From: Leptobrachium leishanense
Lineage: Eukaryota > Chordata > Amphibia > Anura > Megophryidae
Reading direction: 5' to 3'
Assembly: GCA_009667805.1 (NCBI GenBank)
Contig: CM019064.1
Location: 72,910,400-72,974,399, forward strand
Length of the DNA stretch: 64,000 nucleotides
In this document: positions 46,931 to 60,990 of the stretch, in pieces
Position numbering within the stretch: position 1 is the stretch's first letter
How the letters are laid out: every line of letters begins with the position of its first letter
The notes under the pieces: model-generated
What the model was told of the DNA's origin: nothing
What the model saw: only the letters and a program-made list of their open reading frames with translations
The model's database searches: none
Position numbers and translations under genes: made by a program

Positions 46931-47164
46931 CCATCTGCAGACATCTGTATGGAATATAAATCTTTTGCAATTGTTTCAGTTTTTCATATGCTCCCTGTAC
47001 CAATTAAAAAGCTTTTGAAATATCCATTTGATTTGTCTGGAAATATTTGGACAACTGTGTTGTTAAATCAATTAGTCGAAGAATAATTTGAGCGTGAGGA
47101 TTGTTTCATAATTGACCAGGAATTCTGCATATGATTTTGCTTGGAAAACGAACCTCAGGTTTTG

Positions 47165-47500
47165 ATGACACACTGGGTTATTCGCTTTTCACTGCGGGTT
47201 ACTTCAGCGATCCCATTTCACTGAATTCACTATTTACTGTAGGCTCACCATAGTGTGCCGAAGACCGAGTTGCAGAAACCTCATGAAAAAGTTGGCGAAC
47301 GTCACCGAAGAGCACCTAAGAGCGGTGAAATGGCCTTGGTTAAAATCACTGAATCGCAAAAAAGAATAAAACACAACTCTCCTAATATCTGTTTAAACCA
47401 ATAAAAATGCATTAAAATGTGTCTAAATCATAAAAAGATTCTTTAAAAATTAATAAAAAGGTCTGTCACCAAATTGAAAAGAATTATAACTTTTTAGGCT
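47165..47500. mobile_element. Family A-related MITE fragment
   Basis: GGGTTATTCGCTTTTCACTG, CAGCGATCCCATTTCACTGA and the AT-rich centre resemble family A. The right part is cut where the family B insertions start. Confidence 0.5.
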
Positions 47501-47506
47501 GGGGTC

Positions 47507-47897
47507 AGACGAACGCAGTGCGAACGTGCGTTTAGGCTGGGGTCAGACCAGCGCATTTTTAACGTGCGTTCTGGCGCACTTAATCACGGCCGCACTAGCA
47601 GCAAATGATGGGCAATGACAGCCAATATACGAAGTACGGTCGCACGAAAGTCCGGCCGCGCAACGCAAGTGGAAAATGAACGCATTTTTTCGAGAACGCA
47701 GAACCGCTAGTACGGACGTACAGAGTGCGCTGCGCCCGCTAGCGGTGTGTGTGTGTGATTTGGAGACGTCAGACCCTGCTCGTGTCCGGCCAACATAACG
47801 TCCAGACGCAAAAAGTTTCCTGCTTTGGATTCGTAAAACATCACGCACGAACATGCGCATCGTATGACCGTTTTCGCATATTCCGTGAAAAATACCT
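47507..47897 (+). mobile_element. Family B MITE, nested double insertion, truncated
   Basis: GGCTGGGGTCAGACGAACGC begins at 47507 after TTA. Only 28 bp later a second GGCTGGGGTCAGACC start at 47535, also after TTA, takes over and continues the interior to about 47897. A second copy has inserted into the first near its end. The right ends of both are missing. Confidence 0.75.
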
Positions 47898-48795
47898 GGT
47901 ATTAGGTAGACAGATTGAGCGGTTGATAGGATTAGCAACCTGGAGGGAAGACCCATAGACTGAGATCATGCGGTATGACCTGTACCCAGGCCTGGTATTC
48001 GGCAGACAGATCGAGCTGTTGATACAATTAGCAACCTAAAAGGGCAGACCTTCCAAACAAAAACATGCGGTACAAAATATGCATACACACTCTGTGATTA
48101 CAGCATACAACAAGTACACACATAAGGGTTAATCATAAGAATCGTCAGTAGGCAGTCCAGGACAAGCAACATAAGCAAGGTCCTCGTACTAGCAGAAAGT
48201 CGGCAACAATACAATAGTAACACTGAGAAAACTCAAGAGTCAGCTGGCGATGCGTTAAAATAACTCCACGTCAGGGCGATGAGCATAGTCTCGTACTTAA
48301 GTACTTAAGGCCGGTGGCTCCGCGTCATCACGCTAAGCCCCCGCCCCTTCAGATGCCGATTGGCCAGCTTGTACTCCTGGCACCCAACCAGCCAGCAATG
48401 CTGCTGGGTGCCCAGACCCCCAGGCAGCGCCGCAGGGGCCGAAGACGTGACAATATGTCTAGGGCTGCCTTAACCCACACATCTTTATCTCCCGTTACAC
48501 ACACCTCAAACCCATTCAGCCAGACAACATTTGCCAAATACAGGGAATCTTTGCACCTGTTACCAGGGTTGGATTTACAATTTGTCAAAATAAACATTTG
48601 CTGACAGGTGCCCACCACAGAGGGAGGTGCTTTGATATGTAATGTTTTCCAGATTTCTGTGCCTACAGGCTCTTGAGATGTAAATCCGGCCCTGACAGCA
48701 ATAGACGGTTTTCAAAAAGTAAATACAGATGTGCTTAGTGATACAAAAATACAGTATGCAGATATGCTTGTGAATATGAATGTATGGGGTATATA
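47897..48795. other. Unclassified; imperfect 95-bp duplication
   Basis: CTGGTATTAGGTAGACAGAT at 47896 recurs as CTGGTATTCGGCAGACAGAT near 47991, with matching GATTAGCAACCT downstream. The rest, including a GC-rich block at 48300-48460 with an inverted repeat (CTGGCACCCA/TGGGTGCCCAG), holds no gene I can support. Confidence 0.5.
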
Positions 48796-50414
<1,619 letters not shown>

Positions 50415-50552
50415 TATACACTATACTGCCAAATGTATTTGCTCACCCATCCAAATAATCAGAATCAGGTGTTCCAATCACTTCCATGGCAACAGGTATA
50501 TAAAATCAAGCACCTAGGCATGCAGACTGTTTTTGCAAACATTTGTGAAAGA

Positions 50553-51580
50553 ATGGGTCGCTCTCAGGAGCTCAGTGAATTCCAGTGTGGAACTGTGATA
50601 GGATGCCACCTGTGCAACAAATCCAGTCGTGAAATGTCCTCGCTCCTAAATATTCCACAGTCAAATGTCAGCTGTATTATAAGAACGTGGAAGTGTTTGG
50701 GAACGACAGCAACTCAGCCACGAAGTGGTAGGCCACGTAAATTGACGGAGCAGGGTCAGCGGATGCTGAGGCGCATAATGCGAAGAGGTCGCCAACTTTC
50801 TGCAGAGTCAATCGCTACAGACCTCCAAACTTCGTGTGGCCTTCAGATTAGCTCAAGAACAGTGTGCAGAGAGCTTCATGGAATGGGTTTCCATGGCAGA
50901 GCAGCTGCATCCAAGCAATACATCACCAAGTGCAATGCAAAGCGTCGGATGCAGTGGTGTAAAGCACGCCACCACTGGACTCTAGAGCAGTGGAGACACA
51001 TTCTCTGGAGTGACGAATCGCACTTTTCCATCTGGCAATCTGATGGACGAGTCTGGGTTTGGCGGTTGCCAGGAGAACGGTACTTGTCTGACGGCATTGT
51101 GCCAAGTGTAATGTTTGGTGGAGGGGGGATTATGGTGTGAGGTTGTTTTTCAGGAGCTGGGCTTGGCCCCTTAGTTCCAGTGAAAGGAACTCTAAATGCT
51201 TCAGCATACCAAGACATTCTGGACAATTCCTTGTTCCCAATTTTGTGGGAACAGTTTGGAGCTGGCCCCTTCCTCTTCCAACATGACTGTGCACCAGTGC
51301 ACAAAGCAAGGTCCATAAAGATATGGGTGACAGGGTCTGGTGTGGATGAACTTGACTGGCCTGCACAGAGTCCTGACCTCAACCCGATAGAACATCTTTG
51401 GGATGAATTATAGTGGAGACTGAGAGCCAGGCCTTCTCGTCCAACATCAGTGTGTGACCTAACAAATGTGCTTCTGGAAGAATGGTCAAAAATTCCCATA
51501 AACATACTCCTAAACCTTGTGGACAGCCTTCCCAGAAGAGTTGAAGCTGTTATTGCTGCAAAGGGTGGACCGACATCATA
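50553..51580 (+). pseudogene. Tc1-like transposase, two in-frame stops (family 2, copy B)
   Basis: Starts [17 protein letters not shown]. In a single frame it shows the helix-turn-helix, [60 protein letters not shown] and RRVEAVIAAKGG. TGA at 51138-51140 replaces the Trp of IMVWG; TAG at 51411-51413 replaces the codon after WDEL. No frameshift. The last residues run into the inserted LINE. All catalytic acidic residues remain. Confidence 0.94.
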
Positions 51581-53964
51581 TTTATTTATTTATTTATAAA
51601 GGATTTTACCAGGAAGGATACATTGAGATTTCTCTCATTTTCAATTATGTCCTGGGTTGAAGAACATTGAGTGGTTACAGAAATACAAAATAGTAAAATG
51701 CAAGATATTAACACAAAAACAAATATACAGATTAACAGAAAAATAAATATGTAGGAAATAAAGTCATTATGTTACATGTTTACAGGTGCATGCCGTATTG
51801 AGGTATGTTAATAGGGAACTCTTAAGGGACTTTAGACTGGGGGAAGATTTGATGGTGTCTGGGAGGTTATTCCATATTTGCAGTGCTCTGTTGGAAAATG
51901 AGGATCGAGCCACTTTCTTTTTGTATTGCGGTATTGCAAGTAAGGTGCTGGTCCTAGATCTGAGGTTATAGGATGAGGGAACTGCTGGGGCAATCAGCCT
52001 ATTCAGGTAGGGTGGTAGCTTCCCAGAAAAGCTCTTAAACACCAGGTTGGAAAGGTGAAGGGTGTGTCTAGATTCCAGCGATGGCCAGTTTAGTTCTTTT
52101 AACATGTCACAATGGTGGGTCATGTAGTTACATTGTAGCACAAAACGGCAGAATGAGTTATACAATGTAGTAAGTTTCTGGAGGTGTGTTTGAGGGGCAG
52201 CTGCATACACTACATCTCCGTATTCAATGCTGGCATAAGCATTTGCTGTACAATCTGCTTTCTTACCGCGGGGCTCAGGCAGGATTTGTTTCTGTACAGG
52301 GCACTTAGTTTGGGGTAGAGTTTAGATGAGAGTTTTTCGATGTGGGGGCCAAAAGATAGATTTGGGTCTAACCACATACCTAGATATTTGAGAGAAGTGA
52401 CTGTAGTCAACGTGTCATTTGATCTTGTCCTCACACATAGATGGGGTGTTTGCAATTTGTGTAGTTTAGGTGCGGTTCCAAAGAGCATTGTAACAGTTTT
52501 GTCAGCATTTAGAAAAAGTTTGTTATCTGTGATCAACTTTTCTACCCCTTTGAATTGTTCTTGCAGCACGGCCTCCAGCTGCAGGAGATTTGGTTGGCTG
52601 GTATAGATTACAGTGTCGTCTGCATACATGTGTACAGTTGAGGCTTTGCAGACATTGGGCAGATCATTTATGAATATTGTGAATAGCAGGGGGCCGAGTA
52701 TCGAGCCTTGGGGTACACCGCACGTGACTGGGAGGGGAAGGGAAGTGCTGTCAGAAATGGACATATATTGCAACCGATCAGACACCTATGATTGGAACCA
52801 GGTTAGCGTGCTATCACCAATACCAGAGTTTTTAAGTTTTTGTAATAGGATGCACTGGTCTACAGTGTCAAAGGCCTTGGCAAAATCAAGGAAGATGGCT
52901 CCAGTTAGGTTTCCTTGTTCCATGCCCGCTTGGATATCATTACAAACTTTTAAAAGGGCAGTTGCAGTTGAATGATTTGGACGAAAGCCTGATTGATCTG
53001 GGGTTAAATAGTTCCGATACTGATAAAAATCACATAATTGAGTGTAGACACATTTTTCCAGAATTTTTGACATTACAGGGAGCAATGATATTGGACGGTA
53101 GTTGGAGACCAAAGTACTGTCACCACTTTTATGGATAGGTACCACTCTCGCAGTCTTCCAGAGTTTGGGTATGTATCCAGTCGCCAGTGATTCATTGATT
53201 AGGTTTGCGACAGGTTTTGCAATTGCTGGCGCACTGATTTTCAGCAGCATTGCCGGGATTTGGTCAGGTCCAGACTGGTATTTCATTTTTTTGGTTACGG
53301 AGAAGTTTAGTGATGACACTGACAGGCACTGGTCTAAAACTGAATTTCTCTGCATTACAGGGTCTTTGCGCAGTTGGTGGGGCCTGACCTGTGTGCGGCC
53401 TTTCTGATTGCGTGTCGTTTCCTAGCTTAGCAATCAGGGTGGTGGCGCATCCAACAAAATAATTATTAAAAGCATTTGCTACATCTAGGGGGTGTTGTAC
53501 AGTTTGGTTGTTTACTATGACAGCAGCCGGTTGGGAGTGGATGGGAGGTGCTTGCATGTTACTTATGGTTTTCCAAAAATTTCTAGGGTTTTATATGTTA
53601 TTGTTTAAATTTTCATTGAAGTATTGGGCTTTAGCCATTTTTGATTGTTTTGTGCAGGCATTCCGGTGTTTTCGGTATTCACAGTGATCGTTCATGGATC
53701 CAGTACTCTTGAAATTTGACCACAGGGAGTCTCTATACTGGTACATATGCGTGAGGTCAGCTGTAACCCAGGGGAGGTGGGCCCCTTTTACTCACACTTT
53801 GTGGAGTGGGTTATGGGTGTTCCAGACTTTCAGGAGCTCGGATTGAAAGTAATCAATTGCACAGTCCAGGTCTGGGATTAGGTTTAGTCTGTACCATGGG
53901 AGCTGTTTGAGATCATTTAGGAAGGATTCAAGATTAAATTTCTTGAAAGACCTGGTGATTATTA
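51581..53964 (-). mobile_element. Rex1/CR1-like LINE, 5'-truncated
   Basis: A non-LTR retrotransposon on the minus strand. Its 3' end is at 51581 with an (AAAT)n tail preceded by AATCTCAATGTATCCTTCC. It carries the RT and C-terminal part of ORF2 but no endonuclease, so the 5' part was lost. Its 3' tail is shared with the SINEs at 9.5, 22.4 and 37.4 kb and with short LINE ends at 13.0, 23.6 and 57.1 kb. Inserted in a Tc1 element. Confidence 0.92.
51767..53950 (-). pseudogene. Rex1/CR1-like reverse transcriptase, broken
   Basis: Motifs in order: YRDSLWSNFKSTGSMNDH and NPRNFWKTISNM (53780-53560); SGPDQIPAMLLK; ARVVPIHKSGD then NYRPISLLP; DQSGFRPNHSTATALL; AIFLDFAKAFDTVD (catalytic Asp); GVPQGSILGPLLF; MYADDTVIY (catalytic YADD); KTVTMLFG; LKYLGMWLD; and the C-terminal YAAAPQTHL, LNWPSLESRHTLH and RALQIWNNLP (to 51767). 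Lesions: stop near 53590, frameshift near 53300-53355, TAG at 52786-52788, and a 1-nt frameshift near 52210-52240. The catalytic FAKAFD and YADD residues are intact. Rex1/CR1 placement is from overall motif style and not from a tree. Confidence 0.88.
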
Positions 53965-54439
53965 CCTTTGGATTAGGAATGGGATGTCACTTAAATTCAT
54001 ATGCGAGTCAAGGCAGGTGAGCGAATACTTTTGGCAATATAGTGTATATATATAAAATGAATACTTGTAGCAGTGTTTTACTTTGCATCTGTATCTCTTT
54101 CTCTCTCCTTACACTATTGCAGCACTCCATCCCCTATGTTCTAGTTTGCTCTCTATTATTTATGGGTTTAGTACCTTTGATTTCTTTATTTTCCAGTATA
54201 GTCAACAAGTTTTTTTTCATAGCAGTAGCCAGCATTGAACTGGTGAACACAATCTTTTTTGACCTTACATCTTATTTTATTGAAACCAACACGTAAAGGT
54301 TTGTCGAACTAGGGTAATATAAAATATGGACAAAAAAGAACAGCCAGTCGAAGGTATTTAGAAAAACACAAATTAGCATCGATTTTACCCTCACCTTGTG
54401 ATTTTCTGTCTGTGAGCACTATAGAAAATACACGTTAAA

Positions 54440-55120
54440 GGGGTTATTCAGAGAGATCTGAAATGTCGCCGAAATGTAACCGGACACTGAAATTCAGCGT
54501 ACGGGGACATTTCGGGGCCATTAGGCTATTCAGAGAGCAGGCACTTCTCCAAATTTTGACAAATTGCCTGCCAGTACAGTGCCTGACCGAGGGCAGTGAA
54601 ATCCCCCATAGAGAAGCAATGGTTTGTCTATTCAGAGAACACCGAACGGCAAAATTGCCGAAAGGCCCTGCTGTTCGGTGTCTTCATTCGGCAGGTTTAT
54701 TCAGGCGAATCCCATAAGCTCAATGTTAAAAATATTCCTGTTTTAATTCAATATCTAATAAACTGTTTGTTATTTTATTCTGCTGTAAAAAGTCTCTGTA
54801 TTTATAGTTTTTTTAGGATCTTTTAGGCATTTTTTGGGATTTTTTGGCAACATTTTTTTCGTTTCTTTATTTTTTAAATTGTATATTCTTTTTTCTATAA
54901 CAGACCTTTAGTATCATTCATTGGATCTTATATATATATATTCCAGACATTTTCGTTCAGTAGTTTTTCTTTCAAACAGCGTTTAAATTTTGAACCTTTT
55001 AAGCATACTGGGTTTTTTTTAAAAGAAAAAATACCACGTTCGTCTGCTTGTCGGGTCTTTCCGGCGGCTGCTCTGCGATCGGTGGCTCGTCGGGTTTTTC
55101 CCATGGGGATAGAACTCTCC
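54440..55120. mobile_element. Harbinger-type MITE, family A, right-truncated
   Basis: GGGGTTATTCAGAGAG start, then ATTAGGCTATTCAGAGAGCA, GTGAAATCCCCCATAGAGA and TTAAAAATATTCCTGTTTT, as in the copy at 8.6 kb. The right end is replaced by a foldback element from 55124. Confidence 0.75.
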
Positions 55121-55123
55121 ATC

Positions 55124-55443
55124 CCCAACAAGAATAGGCACGTCAATGCTGACGGTGTACACCCTGGTCTTTTGAAAAGAGGCTATACAAGCATAGATAC
55201 CATAAAAGATTCAGAAAAGGCCACAAAATTTCCCAAATTTATTAAATAATAAAGGATATAATAGCTAAAATATACAATTTGCAATATTCACAAGGTGTAG
55301 TGTATTTTTACTATATCCTTTTTTCATTTTATAAAATTTGGCCAATTTTGTGGCCTTTTCTGGATCTTTTATGGTATCTATGCTTGTCTTTTCAAAAGAC
55401 TGCAGTATACACCGTCAGCAGCGACGTGCCTATTCTTGTTGGG
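55124..55443. mobile_element. Foldback MITE, 320 bp
   Basis: The left arm CCCAACAAGAATAGGCACGT, GCTGACGGTGTACACC, AAGCATAGATACCATAAAAG and AAAAGGCCACAAAATT pairs with the right arm AATTTTGTGGCCTTTTCTGG, CTTTTATGGTATCTATGCTT, GTATACACCGTCAGC and ACGTGCCTATTCTTGTTGGG. Arms are about 115 bp. No coding capacity. Confidence 0.88.
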
Positions 55444-55449
55444 AAGCAG

Positions 55450-56600
55450 AGCACCGGCATGTGGAGGTGATGAGGTCTAAGAGTTCCTGTACTTTATTAT
55501 CCATGCTGAGATAGTTTAGAGCCAACTGTATAATGGCTCACAAATGAGTGAGTGTATTTCCTATTGTGGGATATTTGGGACTCATTATACTTGATATACT
55601 GCGCAATGTATGTCCCATTTTCTCTATTTTAGGAGGTTACACCACAACAAGAAGATATTTGGATTTTCTCTTTATTGCATGTGGATATATTTTGCGCGAG
55701 GACTGTTTTATTTTAAAATAGCAGAAAGAGGGGAAAAAAAAAATAACCATAAAAGAAAATCTTATTTTTGATGACTGGGATTTGAGATGGTCTCAGAAAC
55801 CATATTTTAAGATTGTGTTTTATATGCTGATTGTTTTATCCGACTAGTCTCCAATCCCACTTTTCATTTAAATTGGTCATTATCTTTTCTCCTATTTTCA
55901 AAATGTGCTGTCAACAATCACAGGGCACTACTGCGGAGACAGTAGGGTGATTTCATTTTCGAGCTCAAGGTTCTTATAAGGTGCAGTACTTTGATCCACA
56001 GCGCGCATGGAGATAATTTGTGTTGCTGAAGGTCACGGTGAAATGATTCACAGAAATCTGGAGCGATGTTGTGTGACGTAAAAAAACACACAGCTGTGAA
56101 TGGAGATAGATCCGGGCATGCATCCTGAAAGCATCTTTTAATCTTTGCAGGTTACTTCTTCCAGAGTAGAATATCATGTAGAGAAATATAGAAGAAAATA
56201 TTACTTGCTGTTAGAGCCATTTGGAAAAAGACTGCAGCGTAGTGGGGTTTATTCACGAACTAGTGATTACAAAGTAACAGTAAAATGATAGCACTAAGAC
56301 TGTAGAGAATATTATAGAACACCGTTATGTTACTTAATACTGTTTAAAATAATTTAAATACCATAATCTGCATTGCAGGATGACTACAAAATAATCTAGA
56401 TCAATAAATAAGGCCACAGAGCTGCCTTTCTATTTTTAAGCAATATATTTTTATTCTTCTCCCGATAAATATATATGATTGATGTTTGTTTTGGATTATC
56501 TATCCACTTTTAAGTACTGTTTGTAGACAAAGAAAGTGTCTCAATCCTCATTTTCCTACAGAGCACCGCAAATATGGAATCATATCCACCAGTCTAAAGA
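55450..56600. other. No recognised feature
   Basis: AT-rich sequence without supported genes or repeats. Confidence 0.4.
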
Positions 56601-56606
56601 CCCTTA

Positions 56607-57031
56607 GGCTAGGGTCAAACAAATGCATTTTCACATCGACCGTCAAAGAGTGCGTCCGAACGCATTGACGTATTTTTTACGGTGGACGGGAAAGCGGTCA
56701 AACGATGCGCATTTTCGTGCGTGTTTTTTTTACGGATCGTCAATAAAACATTTTTTGCATCTGGACGTTATGTAGGCCGGACATTAGCAGCGTCTGACGT
56801 CTCCTAATCACGCACACAAGCCGCTAGCGGACGCAGCGCACTCTGTACGTCAGTACTAGCGGTACTACGCTCTCGAAAAAATGCGTTCGTTTGCCGCTTG
56901 CGTTGCACGGCCGGACTTTTGTGCGGCCGTACTTCGTATATTGCCCGTCATTGCCCGTCATTTGCTGCTACTACGGCCGTGATTAAGTGCGCCTGAACGC
57001 ACGTTAAAAATGCGTTAGTCTGACCCCAGCC
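56607..57031 (-). mobile_element. Harbinger-type MITE, family B
   Basis: GGCTAGGGTCAAAC to GTCTGACCCCAGCC, with TTA on both sides (56604-56606 and 57032-57034). 425 bp, interior as in other copies but in the opposite orientation (CGTACTTCGTATATTG, GTGCGCCTGAACGCACG). Confidence 0.92.
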
Positions 57032-57104
57032 TTAAGAGTTCTCTGTTAATATACCTCGATACAGAATGCACCTGTAAACATGTAACAGTGAGTACATTCC
57101 TTGC

Positions 57105-57272
57105 ATATTTATTTTCTGTGTTAATCTGTATATTTGTGTGTTGTTTTTTATATCTTGCATTAATTACTTTGTATTTCTGTACAAATCCAATGTTCTTGAA
57201 CCCAGGACATACTTGAAAATGAGTGAAATCTCAATGTATCCTTCCTGGGAAAATACTTTATAAATAAATAAA
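57105..57272 (+). mobile_element. Rex1-like LINE 3' end, short copy
   Basis: TTCTGTGTTAATCTGTATAT, TTGCATTAATTACTTTGTAT, CAATGTTCTTGAACCCAGG, GAAATCTCAATGTATCC and a (AAAT)n tail; the same part of the LINE as at 12995-13175. Confidence 0.88.
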
Positions 57273-57279
57273 TTTCAAT

Positions 57280-59080
57280 TAATTAATATGTATGTCATTT
57301 CTTAGTGGATATACTGCTCTCTTAAGCTTTTCACTACAAAAAAATCATGATTTTTGAATTGGAATATAAAGAAAAGTGAAATCAACATATAATATCCCAT
57401 TTGCATACCTTTATATGCATGATTACTGTTATCCAAGGGGTGACACTGAAATATTCTGTGAAATTACTTGTCACCCTGTATTACTGTAAAGAAGTCACAA
57501 AGAGCAGCCCTCACCGTCATCGTAGCAAAAAGCTCAAAAATGACTTGAGAAAAATCCAGTGTCAGGATTGAAATGCTGCAGTTCCCAAGAAAGCTCCTTT
57601 CCCTATCGCGCCTTGTGTGATCAGTCCATTTCTTAATTGGATGTCTAATTTTTTTTTGGCTGGTGATCAAGGACTGATGAATTCTTGGCCAGTTCAGTAC
57701 ATCTACCTCTACACCTTCATCCGCATATAGTTGTAACAAAAAGGCTTAAAAAACACTTTACTGCTGCATTACAGCAACCAAGGAGAACCCTGGGGACTCA
57801 TGGATACAGGGATAAGATCCAGGTGGTTATAATTGCTAAAAATCCTTGTACAGTACATATACAACATGTTACAAATAATTGCCATATGCAGGCATTATGC
57901 CACATACAGAGATCTACTCTAATTTGTGGAAGCTGCACTGCTAATAATCTTGTTCTGATCACAACAAATAACCATAAGCAGGATATATGACCATTTTTAT
58001 AACCTTTCTTTTTCAAATTCACTGCAATTGACACTAAGGTCATCTCTGTCAGTATGGTAATAATGAAGATCCCTTTAGAAATTGTGCAAGAAAAGGGACA
58101 CCATATAGAGTTTAGAACCTTTTATCCCACCAATATCTATGCAAAGGATAACTTGAAAACCTGAAAAATTAGGTTCAGTAAGTTTACATTATTTTAATTT
58201 TAAACACATTTTGTTGATCCCAGATGAGGTTTTCCAAGTTGTTGTAGTTGAATGAGTAAGGAGGCCGCCTGTTGCTCTGGTTTTTCTATGCTGCTTTACA
58301 TTCGTTAATGGTGTTCTTGGCTGTGCCATAGGCATAAACGGTATCCTCAATTGTGTTCCAGTTTTGCCTTCTCCTTGGTGATGTCATGTCTGCCTCAGAG
58401 GAGAATGGGTGACATAATTGTTGGGTAACATAATAGCAAAGTTTCCCTCTTGGTTGAAAATATGTCCGATTTGCCTCTCCACTAGGGGAGAGCCAGTGCT
58501 ACCAAATCCCTGTTTCCAAGATGTTAAAATATAGGCCTACCTTCCGCTTCAACTACCTGTCCCAAAAGTCTCATGCTATTTGGTTTGTCTTATTCTTCCA
58601 CACCTATACACTTCTTCAGCTCAACCTTTCTCTCTTCTGCAAGTCACCTCTCTTTGTCCCCTCTCCAGTCCCATCTATTTTCTGCCCTCAGGGCCCTATG
58701 AGTAATAATAAAGTTGATACATATTAGCATGTATTTATTAACACTGTCCAGGTAAGAGACGTTTCTCTAGAGATTATTTAAGACCAAACTACTTTAATTA
58801 ATTCTCTCATTTCTGTTAGTTTAGCTCACAGTAGTACATGGTCTATAATTATGCTGGAACATCTCACATTGTTGCTAAGTTTAAATCACAGCTGTTGTGA
58901 GGTTATTGACCTTCTTATTTGCCACGCAATTTAATCTTCACATTTAAATGCAATAGACAATTGGAATGACAACAAATACAACATAGTTTATAAACACTTA
59001 TATAAAAACCTGACATTAAACATACTGTGATATGTGTACACTGTAGTTCAGAAAAAAATATTTTGAAGATGAGTTTTCCT
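57280..59080. other. No confident feature; possible Myb-like fragment near 58.3 kb
   Basis: Mostly AT-rich without recognised repeats. On the minus strand at about 58375-58210 one frame gives RRQNWNTIEDTVYAYGT, KNTINECKAA, a stop, then KNQSNRRPP. This faintly resembles the Myb/SANT-like domain of Harbinger accessory proteins. The resemblance is weak. Confidence 0.25.
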
Positions 59081-59084
59081 ATAA

Positions 59085-60020
59085 CCCCTTCACTGACAAG
59101 GGTTTTCCATTAAACCACCAGCAGTAACCTGTGAATTTTTAGAAAATCTCTTTACATTATCATTCATTCTTTTAACCCTGTGACCATCACACACAAACCA
59201 ATGCATGCACATAGAAACACACATGCACACACACACAGTGTAAATGCACTATAATTACTATTTCGGGGCATCGGGAGACTGTGCACACTAGCTGAAAGGT
59301 GTAGGAACCACATGACGGCTGCTAGCCTCCAGGATGCTTGCGGCAGCGCTAACGCGTTGATGCGTGCATCCCCTCCTGAAGTCCATAGGACTCCATGGAG
59401 GCTAGTGCTGCTGGGTCACGTGACCTGCAGGATCTCGCCTCTCATGAGATCCTGCAGTCCTGTGGAGTGACCACGGAGGGAGACTGGGGACTTTTTTCCC
59501 CAGTCTTACTCTGCTCCCAGCAACTAGAAACGGCAGATCGGACCACTGTTCTCGCCGCTGGATGAGAGGGGAGTATCTAATATTTTGGTGGTTCCAGCTG
59601 CTGACAACTGCTTCCGTGCAATCAGTTAGCTACAGAATAGATCTGTGGCTAACTTTTCAGTTAGCCACAGCAGTGAGTAATTAGCGTTAAGACTTTGTGA
59701 TCCTAATACTAATTAATCTTTGTGCTCCCCATATTAAATCCTTAACGATGGGCGGGGTTACAGGTACGCCTCTCCATCAGGTGCTGTCGTGAACTGCAGA
59801 TTGCAGCTTGCCCCTGCAGCTGACATGGCACGTGTCATTGGCTGCAGGGGATGGCCTGATTTCAGACTTTCTCCCTGCAGCCAATAACACGAGGCGTGTT
59901 CAGGCTCCGGGGAGGGGCTGAGGTGGCCCGTTGAAGACAGCGGGGCGTACCTGTACAACCTTTGCCTTCAAAGCCCTCTCGCCACCAGGACAGTATAGCA
60001 CGTCCTGAGGCGCAAGGGGT
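59085..60020. mobile_element. Possible piggyBac-like element with family F interior
   Basis: The left end reads AACCCCTTCACTGACAAGGG; the right reads GCGCAAGGGGTTAA. The interior 59270-59750 is the complement of dispersed family F seen at 63190-63430 and 34970-35260. Only the right TTAA is preserved. Boundaries are tentative. Confidence 0.45.
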
Positions 60021-60189
60021 TAAGCATAGGGAGGGCAAAGTACAGTAAGCTTGTACTAAAAAGTGCTAATTCCGATATGCTAACAGATTTTTCTAACCCA
60101 TTAGGGATCGGGAGGTGATCTTTGCAGCAAGCTAACGCTCATTTATGTGAGCACTAGCACTAGCGTAAAGGAGGTGAAAGGGCCCAAGT

Positions 60190-60990
60190 CTTTGCCAATG
60201 CAGAATTTCTTATTAAAGTTCTTGTTTTCCTCTCAACACTAGTCTAGATTTTTCAGAGCGTTTTACTGAAACTAGCACATTGAGTCTACATAGATCGATC
60301 TATATTTTTGATAATGACTTGATAGTTTGACAAGCATATTGTTTGCTCCCCAGCATTAACCAAGCTTGCTGTAATACATAATTGTGTTTCCTTTTTCTCA
60401 TTTATTTCAGTTTTTGCTATGAAATTACCATTCTTTTGATTTGAAGGTCATAATTGCATGTTATTAACACTTTACTAAACCAATATTTCCATTGGCAGGT
60501 ACTGATAGCGCAATTTTATCTCCATTCCATGATAAAAAAGCTATATTTAAACCTACAATACTGCACAGTATTGTAAAAATAAATGAGAAATATTTCAATC
60601 CAGTTATGTATGTTTCAGGGTGAAAAGCGACAGGTTTCCCCAAAAAAATTCTAGAAAACAAACAATAAATATCTCCAGTCCAGGAAGTACACAATGTCAA
60701 AGTAATGAATGTTTTTCAGTCTCTACATGATTTCATTCATAACAAATCAATCATGTTTGGATTCTGCAATATCCCTCCCACGGTGCAATTATGTACTTAA
60801 TCTAAATCTATTCAACAACCTTAATTAACTATTCTTTGTGTTTATAGACTTCAAGAAATACAGCATTATAATTAAGGATTGTAGAATATATATTTTTATG
60901 TATTATGTATGAATATATATATATATATATATTAAGCATTTCAATTGTGCTCTGCAACAAAATTCACAGATATTAAAATTATAGTATTCG
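60190..60990. other. No recognised feature
   Basis: AT-rich sequence, one short (TA)n near 60915. Nothing else supported. Confidence 0.4.

Larger units (their letters stand above)
50419..54044 (+). mobile_element. Tc1/mariner element, family 2, copy B, split by a LINE
   Basis: Starts CACTATACTGCCAAATGTAT right after the family 3 element, with only TATA between them. Ends GCGAATACTTTTGGCAATAT, AGTG at 54044, then TA. A LINE occupies 51581-53964. Where it inserted, the Tc1 has lost about 10 bp (TTGAACCCTA in copy A). Confidence 0.93.
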
